Source: Dokdonella sp041395345 (GTDB lineage: Bacteria > Pseudomonadota > Gammaproteobacteria > Xanthomonadales > Rhodanobacteraceae). Taken from it: DNA of 64,000 nt. The stretch is from assembly GCF_041395345.1 (NCBI RefSeq), contig NZ_JAWLAR010000010.1, positions 62,001 through 126,000 on the forward strand, given 5' to 3'. Below the pieces are notes generated by a model. It did no database searches. It worked only from the letters and a program-made list of their open reading frames with translations, and was not told where the DNA came from. Below are positions 25,829 through 32,797 of the stretch, piece after piece; position 1 is the stretch's first letter; every line of letters begins with the position of its first letter. Both the position numbers and the translations under genes were made by a program.

Positions 25829-27220
25829 ATGGTGCCAATGCGATTCAAAGCGAGCCCGATCATCAATGCAGCCGGCAGCCTGCTGCTGGCTGCCCTGGCG
25901 TCCGCAAATCCGGCCCTTGCCGGCGAGGACTGGGTCACATTCACCGAGGCGACCAGTACCCGCCTTGTCACCAGCGACCCCAACGTCGGGGCCAACGACA
26001 TTCGCGAAAAGGACCTCGCCACCGGTGACGTCGACCAGGATGGCGATACCGACCTGGTGGTGGTTCGCAAGATCCCGTTCACCAACCCCGGCGGATTTCG
26101 CAACGTCCTGTTCATGAACGAAAAAGGCGTGATGACCGACCGCACAAGTGAGTTCGCCGAGGATTTCCTCGACGCCACCGACGACCGCGATGTTGAACTG
26201 GTCGACGTCAACGGCGACGGCTGGCTCGACATAGTCACCGCAGGCACCTTCAATCAGCAACCGCGCATCCTGATCAACCTCGCCCGTGTGGGTGGGGTGT
26301 GGCAGGGCTTCGACTATCAGCCAGCACGCCTGCCGGTGTTGCTTTCGGGCACCGGCAACGGCCCGAAGTTCTGCGGCCTCGGCGTGGGCGACCTGACCGG
26401 TGACGGCCGACCCGAGCTCTATTTCACGGACTACGCAAACGACCTCGAGGACAAGCTGCTCATCAACGACGGCAATGGCTTCTTCAGCGATGAAACCGCC
26501 ACTCGCCTGACCTCGGTCATGACCAACTCCACGTTCGGCACCGACGCCGACATCGCCGACATGAACGGCGACGGCTTCAACGACATCATCAAGGACAATG
26601 CGACCGGCACCGAAATCGCCGGACCGAACTCGCCTTCGGTGATGATTCTCTACAACGACGGCACCGGCCACTTCAGCGTTTTCGACACCGTCAATGCCGA
26701 TGCTCCCTACATGGTGGCAGTGGCCGATTTCACCCAGGACGACCGCCTCGACCTCTTCGTGGTCGACGACAGCCAGGACCACTACCTCGTCAACACCGGA
26801 AACGATGGCCAGGGCCGCGCCCAATTCGCCACCAGCTCGAGCGCCCCAAGCCCCAACACCACCTTCTTCGGCGGCAACACCGGCTTTGCTGACCTCGACT
26901 CCGATGGCGTCCTCGATGTCTTCGTGGCCGACGTCGACACCGACGTGCCGGGTTGCGACGGCCAACTGGTGATCATGAAGGGACAGGGCACCCCGCCTGC
27001 GGTGACCTACTTCGATCCCCTCGCCGGCGGCAGTCGCCCCTGGACACCGCAGGGTACCCAGGATGTCGCAGCCTTCCATATCGACAACGACGGCAAACTC
27101 GACTTGTGGATCGCGACCTGCACCGGCAACCGCATCTTCATGAGCGACAACCCGGACTTCATCTTTGCGGATGGTTTCGACGATGGCAGTAGCGCGGTAT
27201 TGTCGGCCAAGGTGCAATAG
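25829..27220 (+). CDS. Secreted FG-GAP/VCBS beta-propeller protein
   Basis: 463 residues. GGAG at 25823-25826 better suits the in-frame GTG at 25832 (5 bases) than the ATG at 25829 (2 bases); an ATG at 25838 is also possible. Signal peptide to about NPALA. Seven calcium-type repeats are visible: DVDQDGDTDLV, DVNGDGWLDIV, DLTGDGRPELY, DMNGDGFNDII, DFTQDDRLDLF, DLDSDGVLDVF, HIDNDGKLDLW, enough for one seven-bladed propeller. It ends in the tail IFADGFDDG, shared with the divergent di-haem peroxidase. Probably exported or surface located; ligand unknown. Confidence 0.82.
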   Translation: MVPMRFKASPIINAAGSLLLAALASANPALAGEDWVTFTEATSTRLVTSDPNVGANDIREKDLATGDVDQDGDTDLVVVRKIPFTNPGGFRNVLFMNEKGVMTDRTSEFAEDFLDATDDRDVELVDVNGDGWLDIVTAGTFNQQPRILINLARVGGVWQGFDYQPARLPVLLSGTGNGPKFCGLGVGDLTGDGRPELYFTDYANDLEDKLLINDGNGFFSDETATRLTSVMTNSTFGTDADIADMNGDGFNDIIKDNATGTEIAGPNSPSVMILYNDGTGHFSVFDTVNADAPYMVAVADFTQDDRLDLFVVDDSQDHYLVNTGNDGQGRAQFATSSSAPSPNTTFFGGNTGFADLDSDGVLDVFVADVDTDVPGCDGQLVIMKGQGTPPAVTYFDPLAGGSRPWTPQGTQDVAAFHIDNDGKLDLWIATCTGNRIFMSDNPDFIFADGFDDGSSAVLSAKVQ

Positions 27221-27518
27221 CAATTGGCGGGCAGCCATCGGATAGTCCTGGTTTAAAGAAACCAGCAGCGCCCAACGGCTGATGCGACGACAAGCAGCCT
27301 TACCGAACAAGCAGCCTGCCCCGTTGGCACCGGGACTCGAGTGCCCTCGCCCAAGTCAGGCAAGTAGAGCGGGTCCGAACACTATTAACGCAGGCCAGGG
27401 CGGCCTTCGAAGCCGTCTCATCGCAGTTCTTGCGAAGACGATGAACGATGGCAACGTCATTCCTTGCAGATCAGGGATCAATTCCTCCGTGCGCTTTCGT
27501 GCCCAGTAATCCGTCCTG
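27221..27518. other. Intergenic region at the island boundary, no gene seen
   Basis: About 300 bases after the FG-GAP gene, before the first small accessory gene. Short frames on both strands have no family resemblance, ribosome sites or sensible composition. No strong hairpin or tRNA-like structure was seen. It may be the left boundary of the low-GC island. Confidence 0.4.
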
Positions 27519-27839
27519 TCAAGGATAAATTCTTGCGCAACCTTCCCTGGCAATGGTGCTTCCCAGCATCCCCTTCTTTTGATGAACGGTGAAAGTGCAG
27601 TCTCCATAAGTCAGCGTAACAATCCATCCCCCCCCTTCGCCTCGCTCGGCGCTCGTCGTTACAAGGTCTAGTTCTGCAATCTCCACATGCTTTCCAGTAC
27701 GTCTGGAGATTTCAATGACGTCCGAGCGTGCATCTTCGATTGCCATGTCTCTTTCGTCTCTGGGACTCCATCTGCATCCAAGTGGTAAAACTATGACGAG
27801 CAGCAGCACCCAAGCCAATTTCCAGTTTGCGTAGTACAC
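27519..27839 (-). CDS. Small putative lipoprotein
   Basis: 106 residues, no family recognised. The N-terminus LAWVLLLVIVLPLGCRW is a lipoprotein signal with lipobox LPLGC (Cys22). The mature region is short and mixed, with two further cysteines (GDCTF and EGCARIYP) that could pair. Base composition is visibly more AT-rich than the flanking housekeeping genes. It is the first of several small minus-strand genes in the island, and an accessory origin is likely. Confidence 0.6.
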   Translation of the reverse strand: MYYANWKLAWVLLLVIVLPLGCRWSPRDERDMAIEDARSDVIEISRRTGKHVEIAELDLVTTSAERGEGGGWIVTLTYGDCTFTVHQKKGMLGSTIAREGCARIYP

Positions 27840-27963
27840 GGCCTTGAACTCCTAACGAATTCCGATATCTAGGCTCCCACAGATTGAGAATGTCGAAGTG
27901 AAATTGCCATCAACCACTCGCCGCTGGCATAGCGTGCTGTGGACAATCTAGTTGATGATCGAC

Positions 27964-28920
27964 TCAACTATTGACCCATCCATTAAAACAGCCAACCAGT
28001 TTCCTGTGGCACTCGATTGCCTTGCTTTGCTCCAGAGTGAAAAATCGAACACGGAGGAAAAAGGGGCAGGTCTTGTATTTTGAATCGGCCGACTTCTTGA
28101 TGATGCGGCTGATCATCGAATTGTGCAGTCCGAAGTGATCGCCGATGTCTTTCATGCTGTAGCCCCCACTGCTGTATGCCGCTGCGATGGCAACGTCGCG
28201 CTCACGATTGACCTTTGCATAGTGCGTCAGCGGCTTGGGTGGCGGTCGATGCTGTGTAGACGGGATTTCCGACAACGTGGTGTCGTCACCCAGACTGGCC
28301 ATCATCTTGTCGACAAAGGCGTCATCGCCCAGGTAGACCTGCCGCTTTAGCTCATCCCATGGCGAGCCCGCTCCCTTACCTTCGCTGACAAAGCGTCGAT
28401 ACGCTTCCATGGCCGCCTTGCACCGGGCTCCGAATGCCGACAGCAGCCATTCGATGTTGAGCCAGCCTAGTATTTCAGACCAACCCGCCGTCGCGCGATA
28501 GCTGCTCCAGGGCCAGTCACGCGCGGATCGCACCATGCCGGCGCGGACAGGATTCAGGACGACGTAGCGCGCCAGCTCCAGCAGATAGGTCTCCTTCTGC
28601 ACGAGAATCGCCTTGTAGCGCCCTTGGAACACATGCCCCACGCGGTGGTGCCGACGATTGGAGCGCTGGGTGAATACGCCGTTCAACTGGCGCATGCCCT
28701 TGGCAAGCGTCGACTCGCGGGTTTCGATCAGAAGATGGTAGTGGTTGCTCATCAGGCAATAGGCATGACACACCCACCGGAAACGGTCACAGACTTCAGC
28801 CAAAATCTCGAGAAACATCGCCCGGTCAGCGTCGTCCAGATAGATATCCTCACGACGGTCGCCGCGTGACGTGAGGTGGTACAACGCGCCGGCAAATTCG
28901 ATTCGAAGGGGACGGGCCAT
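27964..28920 (-). CDS. REP-associated tyrosine transposase (RAYT, Y1/IS200-like)
   Basis: 318 residues. The start MARPLRIEFAGALYHLTSRG, the HUH motif in MSNHYHLLIE, and GVFTQRSNRRHHRVGHVFQGRYK are diagnostic of TnpA-REP proteins; the catalytic Tyr would lie in ETYLLELARYVVLNPVRAG. A DnaA-like helix-turn-helix follows near the C-terminus (DVAIAAAYSSGGYSMKDIGDHFG). It is a single-strand DNA transposase that acts on REP hairpins. The last 34 residues are coded beyond the left REP: the repeat's usual stop (AAG ACC TGA) reads AAG ACC TGC here. Natural end would be after ...KYKT (residue 284). Confidence 0.9.
   Translation of the reverse strand: MARPLRIEFAGALYHLTSRGDRREDIYLDDADRAMFLEILAEVCDRFRWVCHAYCLMSNHYHLLIETRESTLAKGMRQLNGVFTQRSNRRHHRVGHVFQGRYKAILVQKETYLLELARYVVLNPVRAGMVRSARDWPWSSYRATAGWSEILGWLNIEWLLSAFGARCKAAMEAYRRFVSEGKGAGSPWDELKRQVYLGDDAFVDKMMASLGDDTTLSEIPSTQHRPPPKPLTHYAKVNRERDVAIAAAYSSGGYSMKDIGDHFGLHNSMISRIIKKSADSKYKTCPFFLRVRFFTLEQSKAIECHRKLVGCFNGWVNS
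28056..28085 (-). repeat. REP-like repeat, downstream of the RAYT gene
   Basis: On the minus strand this reads ATTCAAAATACAAGACCTGC followed by CCCTTTTTCC. It is an inverted partner of 28951-28983. It differs by missing one A in CCTG(A)CCCC, and that base would complete the TGA stop of the transposase. Located inside the 3' end of the extended transposase frame. Confidence 0.8.
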
Positions 28921-28950
28921 ATCTGAAGACTACCCCTCAAAATCGGGCGG

Positions 28951-28983
28951 ATTCAAGATTCAAGACCTGACCCCTTTCTCCCA
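28951..28983 (+). repeat. REP-like repeat, upstream of the RAYT gene
   Basis: Plus strand ATTCAAGATTCAAGACCTGA followed by CCCCTTTCTCCC, starting 31 bases before the transposase start. Together with 28056-28085 it flanks the gene in inverted orientation, as REP sequences commonly flank RAYT genes. It keeps the GACCTGACCCC core. Confidence 0.8.
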
Positions 28984-29028
28984 CGACTCCAAGCCCATTT
29001 GACGGCGACCCGGCTCAAAAGGGAGTAT

Positions 29029-29053
29029 CGGAAGCGAATCTTGGGTGTCCCCG
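29029..29053 (+). repeat. 25-bp direct repeat, copy A
   Basis: Begins CGGAAGCGAATCTTGGGTGT and continues CCCCG. Identical over 25 bases to copy B at 30184-30208, in the same orientation, 1,155 bases away. A diverged inverted copy lies at 30822-30842. The core GAATC-TGGGTGTCCC resembles a second REP-like family distinct from the one flanking the transposase. Confidence 0.8.
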
Positions 29054-29098
29054 TTTGGGCCCGGCTTGCCTGTTAAGGAATACCTGCCATATCGGCTG

Positions 29099-29296
29099 TC
29101 AATCGCCCGAGGTCGGGTTCGAGTTGCCCTTGCCGACCAATAGGCCAATGTGTAAACCCCCGCCTACTGCAACCAACAATGCCCCGGACCCAAAAAAGAA
29201 CTTTGCAAGCTCAGGAAAAGAACTGGAAATAGGAAGTAAAGTGCAAAGTGCGACGAGAACGCCTACGCTCGCAATTGCAACCCCCTTGTATTTCAT
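29099..29296 (-). CDS. Small two-helix membrane protein
   Basis: 65 residues, no family recognised. Two hydrophobic segments, VAIASVGVLVALCTLLPI (~6-23) and FFFGSGALLVAVGGGLHIGLLV (~33-54), separated by a short loop, with a polar C-terminus. Could be an integral membrane hairpin. Lies inside the segment bounded by the 25-bp direct repeats, and is AT-richer than the surrounding chromosome. Coding status rests only on composition and hydropathy. Confidence 0.45.
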   Translation of the reverse strand: MKYKGVAIASVGVLVALCTLLPISSSFPELAKFFFGSGALLVAVGGGLHIGLLVGKGNSNPTSGD

Positions 29297-29399
29297 GTTC
29301 TACCTCGCCCTGTACGTCATGGCTAACCTATAGGCGTCGACGCTTTTCCATCGAACACCTCCAGCGCGATATTTTCCCCGTTTTTTGGTGTGCGAGTAA

Positions 29400-30002
29400 T
29401 CAGGGGTGATCCAGGGCGTCCCCGTTATCGCTCCGCTCCGTATATTTCCAGCTCTTTCCAAGAACCAAAGTAGTCGTCGGCAATGAAACCGTGCCATCAC
29501 TGGAAACCACTGCCGTACCCGCCACCCTAGGGAACCTAACTGCGTCCTCAGTGTAGATCTTGTACGTCCAGTTAATTATTAAATCGCATTGGCCAATATT
29601 CCCCCCAACGCCGTCATACAGATCACTTAGCCTAATCTTGTGGCGAAACTCGGACGCAGGCTTGATCTCTATCCAATGCGTTGGAACCTCATCGATATAG
29701 ATCTTTTCAATCAATTGTTGACATGGCCTTCTGCTTGCTTCATCAAGATCGGGGACTCTCTCAGCGCTAACTCTGACAGCTGATCGATCGCCAAATCCGG
29801 GAACGGAACCTGCGTTTACCTGTACCGCTTGGCCGCCCTCAAACCTAACCGTGAATTCCAGTACAACGTCATTTTCGTCAATGAGCATGGTGGTGACAGA
29901 TGTACGCAGAAGCATGCCTTCAGCCATCACGACACCGATCGGAAATATCCCCAGTAGTACGATCGGCAGGCCCATCAAAAATATCTTGTAAATGTTGTTC
30001 AT
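29400..30002 (-). CDS. Exported hypothetical protein
   Basis: 200 residues from the ATG at 30002 (AGAGA 7 bases upstream); the longer frame to 30098 lacks signal-like sequence. The N-terminus IYKIFLMGLPIVLLGIFPIGVVMAEG is a signal peptide or anchor. The mature part looks beta-rich (VVLEFTVRFEGGQAVQVN, HKIRLSDLYDGVGGNIGQCD) with two cysteines. No family recognised. It lies between the two identical 25-bp repeats in the low-GC island. Confidence 0.6.
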   Translation of the reverse strand: MNNIYKIFLMGLPIVLLGIFPIGVVMAEGMLLRTSVTTMLIDENDVVLEFTVRFEGGQAVQVNAGSVPGFGDRSAVRVSAERVPDLDEASRRPCQQLIEKIYIDEVPTHWIEIKPASEFRHKIRLSDLYDGVGGNIGQCDLIINWTYKIYTEDAVRFPRVAGTAVVSSDGTVSLPTTTLVLGKSWKYTERSDNGDALDHP

Positions 30003-30183
30003 GCTGAAATCTCTATGGGAAGTTACAGTCAACCCTTGGATTTGTTGAGCGCTTGCACCTTTCATGCTGCTTTTGTGTCTTGACCAACTCCCGTTCAAGA
30101 AACTGCTTGCAACCTCTCCCGGGGTCTTGCAAAAGCTTCGCCAAGCAGTCGATTTGACACTGCGTCCCGTGAACGTCTGTCTG

Positions 30184-30208
30184 CGGAAGCGAATCTTGGG
30201 TGTCCCCG
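30184..30208 (+). repeat. 25-bp direct repeat, copy B
   Basis: Exact copy of 29029-29053. The segment between A and B (29054-30183) holds one membrane-hairpin gene and one exported-protein gene, both on the minus strand. No target-site duplication or transposase is visible inside. Confidence 0.8.
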
Positions 30209-30217
30209 ATTAGATCC

Positions 30218-30460
30218 TCAGTCTGCCCTAGGCCGCCTGCTTTCTCGCTTTCTCTTCTTGCGCAAATATGTACAGAGCATGTGAAACAATACTATTCCTA
30301 TCGATATACATACATATGGAATTAGAGCAATAAGCGTACTCATCGAAAAGAATGAGAAATCGCCGTGAACGCTTTCCCTATACCCCGCTTTGACAAACAA
30401 GAACACAAGCGCCAGAAGAATCAGGCAAATCGCAAGCACATTTTCGGCGCCATTTCGCAC
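30218..30460 (-). CDS. Small two-helix membrane protein with basic tail
   Basis: 80 residues. Hydrophobic segments VLAICLILLALVFLFVKAG (~8-26) and LIALIPYVCISIGIVLFHMLC (~43-63), followed by a very basic tail LRKKRKRESRRPR, so both ends would be cytoplasmic. Starts 5 bases after the stop of the preceding minus-strand gene, suggesting co-expression. No family recognised; AT-rich composition. Confidence 0.55.
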   Translation of the reverse strand: MRNGAENVLAICLILLALVFLFVKAGYRESVHGDFSFFSMSTLIALIPYVCISIGIVLFHMLCTYLRKKRKRESRRPRAD

Positions 30461-30465
30461 AGCCG

Positions 30466-30807
30466 CTAACTTCTAACGCGCGTGATCGTACAACTGATCG
30501 TACCAAATACATCGAGCGCCATGTCTATCTCCCCTAGTACTGGCATTCCACTTCTTAACCCTTTATAGACTACTGAATCTGCCGAATCTTTGAGTACTTT
30601 GAAAACTGCCGCCTTGTGCTTATTCCATACAAGTGAAAAGCCATCTACGTCAACAAATGCTTCAAGAGAACAAGAGGCCAAGCACCTTAATCCGTCGCCA
30701 ACTACCTCGCAAGATGGCTCAACTTGTTTGTAGGTCTCTGCCGTCGCGGATCGAGTGAACTCCCTGCTGCAATTCGTGTTCTCGCTTGTTTGCATTTGGG
30801 TAACCAT
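30466..30807 (-). CDS. Hypothetical protein, island gene
   Basis: 113 residues, no family recognised. Five cysteines, including two close ones in RCLASCSLEAFVDVDGF, and no obvious signal peptide in the frame as read; an ATG 12 bases further in (MQTSENTN) is an alternative start. It precedes the 80-residue membrane gene by 5 bases and follows the inverted repeat copy C by 14 bases. A two-gene unit with the membrane protein is plausible; a toxin-immunity style pair cannot be shown. Confidence 0.45.
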   Translation of the reverse strand: MVTQMQTSENTNCSREFTRSATAETYKQVEPSCEVVGDGLRCLASCSLEAFVDVDGFSLVWNKHKAAVFKVLKDSADSVVYKGLRSGMPVLGEIDMALDVFGTISCTITRVRS

Positions 30808-30821
30808 TCAATCGCCAAGAA

Positions 30822-30842
30822 CCGGGACACCCAGGATTCCGA
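30822..30842 (-). repeat. Diverged inverted copy C of the island repeat
   Basis: On the minus strand CGGAATCCTGGGTGTCCCGG, sharing GAATC-TGGGTGTCCC with copies A and B, in opposite orientation. It lies at the right edge of the small-gene island, just before composition returns to GC-rich at yaeQ. Confidence 0.65.
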
Positions 30843-31034
30843 GATAGCTTGTGCCAGTTGTAGGTGCTTGGGTTCTTCCTCGGCACTGCGGACACTTTCG
30901 CTAAGGCCCTGGACTTCCCCAGATCCAGCGGGCGCTCCCGGCCCATGATTCCGCGGGAAGCGCATTCCCCCCCCGCTGCGAGCGCTGCGGACTCGCTACG
31001 CATACAATGCCGGCCTTCCTTCAGGGCTCGACCC

Positions 31035-31592
31035 ATGGCATTCAAGGCTACGGTCTACAAAATCGAGTTGCAGATCAGTGACATGGATCGTCATTACTAT
31101 GCGACGCATCCGCTGACCCTGGCCCGGCATCCGTCGGAAACCGAGCAGCGCCTGATGGTTCGTCTGCTGGCTTTCGCGTTGAACGCCGATGAGCGGCTCG
31201 AGTTCGGCAAGGGCCTGAGTACGGACGATGAGCCGGATCTTTGGCTGAAGGAACGCAATGGCGATATCGATCTGTGGATCGATCTTGGCCAGCCGGAGCC
31301 CGCGCGCATTCGCAAGGCCTGCGGGCGAGCGCGTCAAGTCGTCGTGATCAGCTACGGTGGTCGCAGCGCGGATATCTGGTGGGACAAGAATGCGGAGGAG
31401 CTCAAGCGCTCCAGGAATCTGACGATCATCGATATCGCCGAAGCCACGGTCGAGGCGCTGGCAGCCATCGCCGAGCGCGGGCTGCGCGTGCAATGCCTGA
31501 TTCAGGATGGCCATATCCAGATCCTGGCCGGTGACAGCGTGATCGGCATCGACCCACAGGTTCGCATGGCGCCGGTTCGCGCCGGGCGTTGA
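31035..31592 (+). CDS. yaeQ: YaeQ family protein
   Basis: 185 residues from the ATG at 31035. Full-length YaeQ sequence: ATVYKIELQISDMDRHYY, HPSETEQRLMVRLLAFAL, EPDLWLKERNGDIDLWIDLGQPEPARIRKACG and YGGRSADIWW. The family has a restriction-nuclease-like fold (PD-(D/E)xK); E. coli YaeQ can compensate for loss of RfaH in one report, but its role is not settled. It is 7 bases upstream of yhiN on the same strand, so probably co-transcribed. Confidence 0.92.
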   Translation: MAFKATVYKIELQISDMDRHYYATHPLTLARHPSETEQRLMVRLLAFALNADERLEFGKGLSTDDEPDLWLKERNGDIDLWIDLGQPEPARIRKACGRARQVVVISYGGRSADIWWDKNAEELKRSRNLTIIDIAEATVEALAAIAERGLRVQCLIQDGHIQILAGDSVIGIDPQVRMAPVRAGR

Positions 31593-31599
31593 TCACCTG

Positions 31600-32778
31600 A
31601 TGCAGTCTCTCGACCTCACCATCATTGGCGGCGGTGCGGCCGGGCTGATGTGTGCGCTGACGGCCGGGCGCCGCGGCAAGCGCGTACGCGTCATCGAGCA
31701 CGCCAATCGGGTCGGCAAGAAGATCCTGATGTCCGGCGGCGGGCGTTGCAATTTCACCAATACCGGCACGACACCGGCCAATTTCCTTTCGGCCAACCCG
31801 CACTACTGCAAGTCGGCCCTGGCGCGCTACTCGCCGACTGACTTCATCGACATGGTCGATGCACATCGGATCGCCTGGCACGAGAAGGAACTCGGCCAGC
31901 TGTTCTGCGACGAGTCGTCGAAATTGATTGTTCGCATGCTCATGGACGAATGCGCGAGTGCCGGCGTGCAGGTGCAAACCGGCTGCAGCGTGGAGAAGGT
32001 GCAGAAAGTCGAGCAGGGATTCCTGATTGAAACTACGCAAGGCAGGATCGAATGCCCTGCCCTGGTCGTGGCGACGGGCGGGTTGTCGATTCCGAGCATG
32101 GGTGCGACAGGCTACGGCTACGAGCTCGCACGACAGTTCGGGCACACGGTGCTGGACACGCGCGCCGGACTGGTACCACTGACCCTGAGTGGCAAGCACC
32201 AGGACAATCTCAAGGACCTCAGCGGTGTCGCCCTGCCCGTCGAAAGCCGTTGCAACGGCGCGAACTTCCGCGCCGACATGCTGATTACCCACCGAGGACT
32301 CAGCGGTCCGGCTATCCTTCAGATTTCTTCGTACTGGCAGCCCGGCGACGACCTGCGAATGAACCTGCTTCCGGACACGAATGCCGGGACCTGGCTGCTT
32401 GATCAACAGCGCGAGCGCCCGGCAGCCGAACTCAAGACCGTGCTCGGCGAAAGCCTCCCGCGGCGGCTGGCCCAGCGCCTGTGCGAGATTCGCGTTGGCA
32501 GCAAGCCGATGCGGCAGTACCGCAGCGCCGAACTGAAGGCGATCGGTGACGAGCTCAATGCCTGGCCAATCGTAGCCAGTGGCACCGAGGGTTATCGCAC
32601 CGCCGAAGTCACCCTCGGCGGTGTCGACACACGCGAATTGTCATCGACCACGATGGAGTCGAGGCTTGTCACCGGCCTCTACTTCATCGGTGAGGTGGTC
32701 GACGTAACCGGTCACCTGGGCGGCTACAATTTCCAGTGGGCCTGGGCATCCGGGAACGCGGCCGGCCTGGCCGTCTGA
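31600..32778 (+). CDS. yhiN: FAD-dependent oxidoreductase, YhiN/HI0933 family
   Basis: 392 residues. Flavoprotein fold with the dinucleotide motif LTIIGGGAAGLMCALTAGRRG at the N-terminus, then the family signature KKILMSGGGRCNFTN, and C-terminal VDVTGHLGGYNFQWAWASG, which closes the FAD site. Length is typical. Biochemical role unknown (a BaiN-like flavoprotein). It lies between yaeQ and another FAD-binding protein with a 19-base gap to the latter. Confidence 0.9.
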   Translation: MQSLDLTIIGGGAAGLMCALTAGRRGKRVRVIEHANRVGKKILMSGGGRCNFTNTGTTPANFLSANPHYCKSALARYSPTDFIDMVDAHRIAWHEKELGQLFCDESSKLIVRMLMDECASAGVQVQTGCSVEKVQKVEQGFLIETTQGRIECPALVVATGGLSIPSMGATGYGYELARQFGHTVLDTRAGLVPLTLSGKHQDNLKDLSGVALPVESRCNGANFRADMLITHRGLSGPAILQISSYWQPGDDLRMNLLPDTNAGTWLLDQQRERPAAELKTVLGESLPRRLAQRLCEIRVGSKPMRQYRSAELKAIGDELNAWPIVASGTEGYRTAEVTLGGVDTRELSSTTMESRLVTGLYFIGEVVDVTGHLGGYNFQWAWASGNAAGLAV

Positions 32779-32797
32779 ATTGATCGAATATCCGGCC

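Noticed and set aside
27519..30810. Integron cassette array in the small-gene island
   Set aside because: Small minus-strand orphan genes look cassette-like, and TAAC/GTTAG words occur near some gene ends, but I could not find paired RYYYAAC/GTTRRRY attC ends or an integrase; the repeats present are REP-like.
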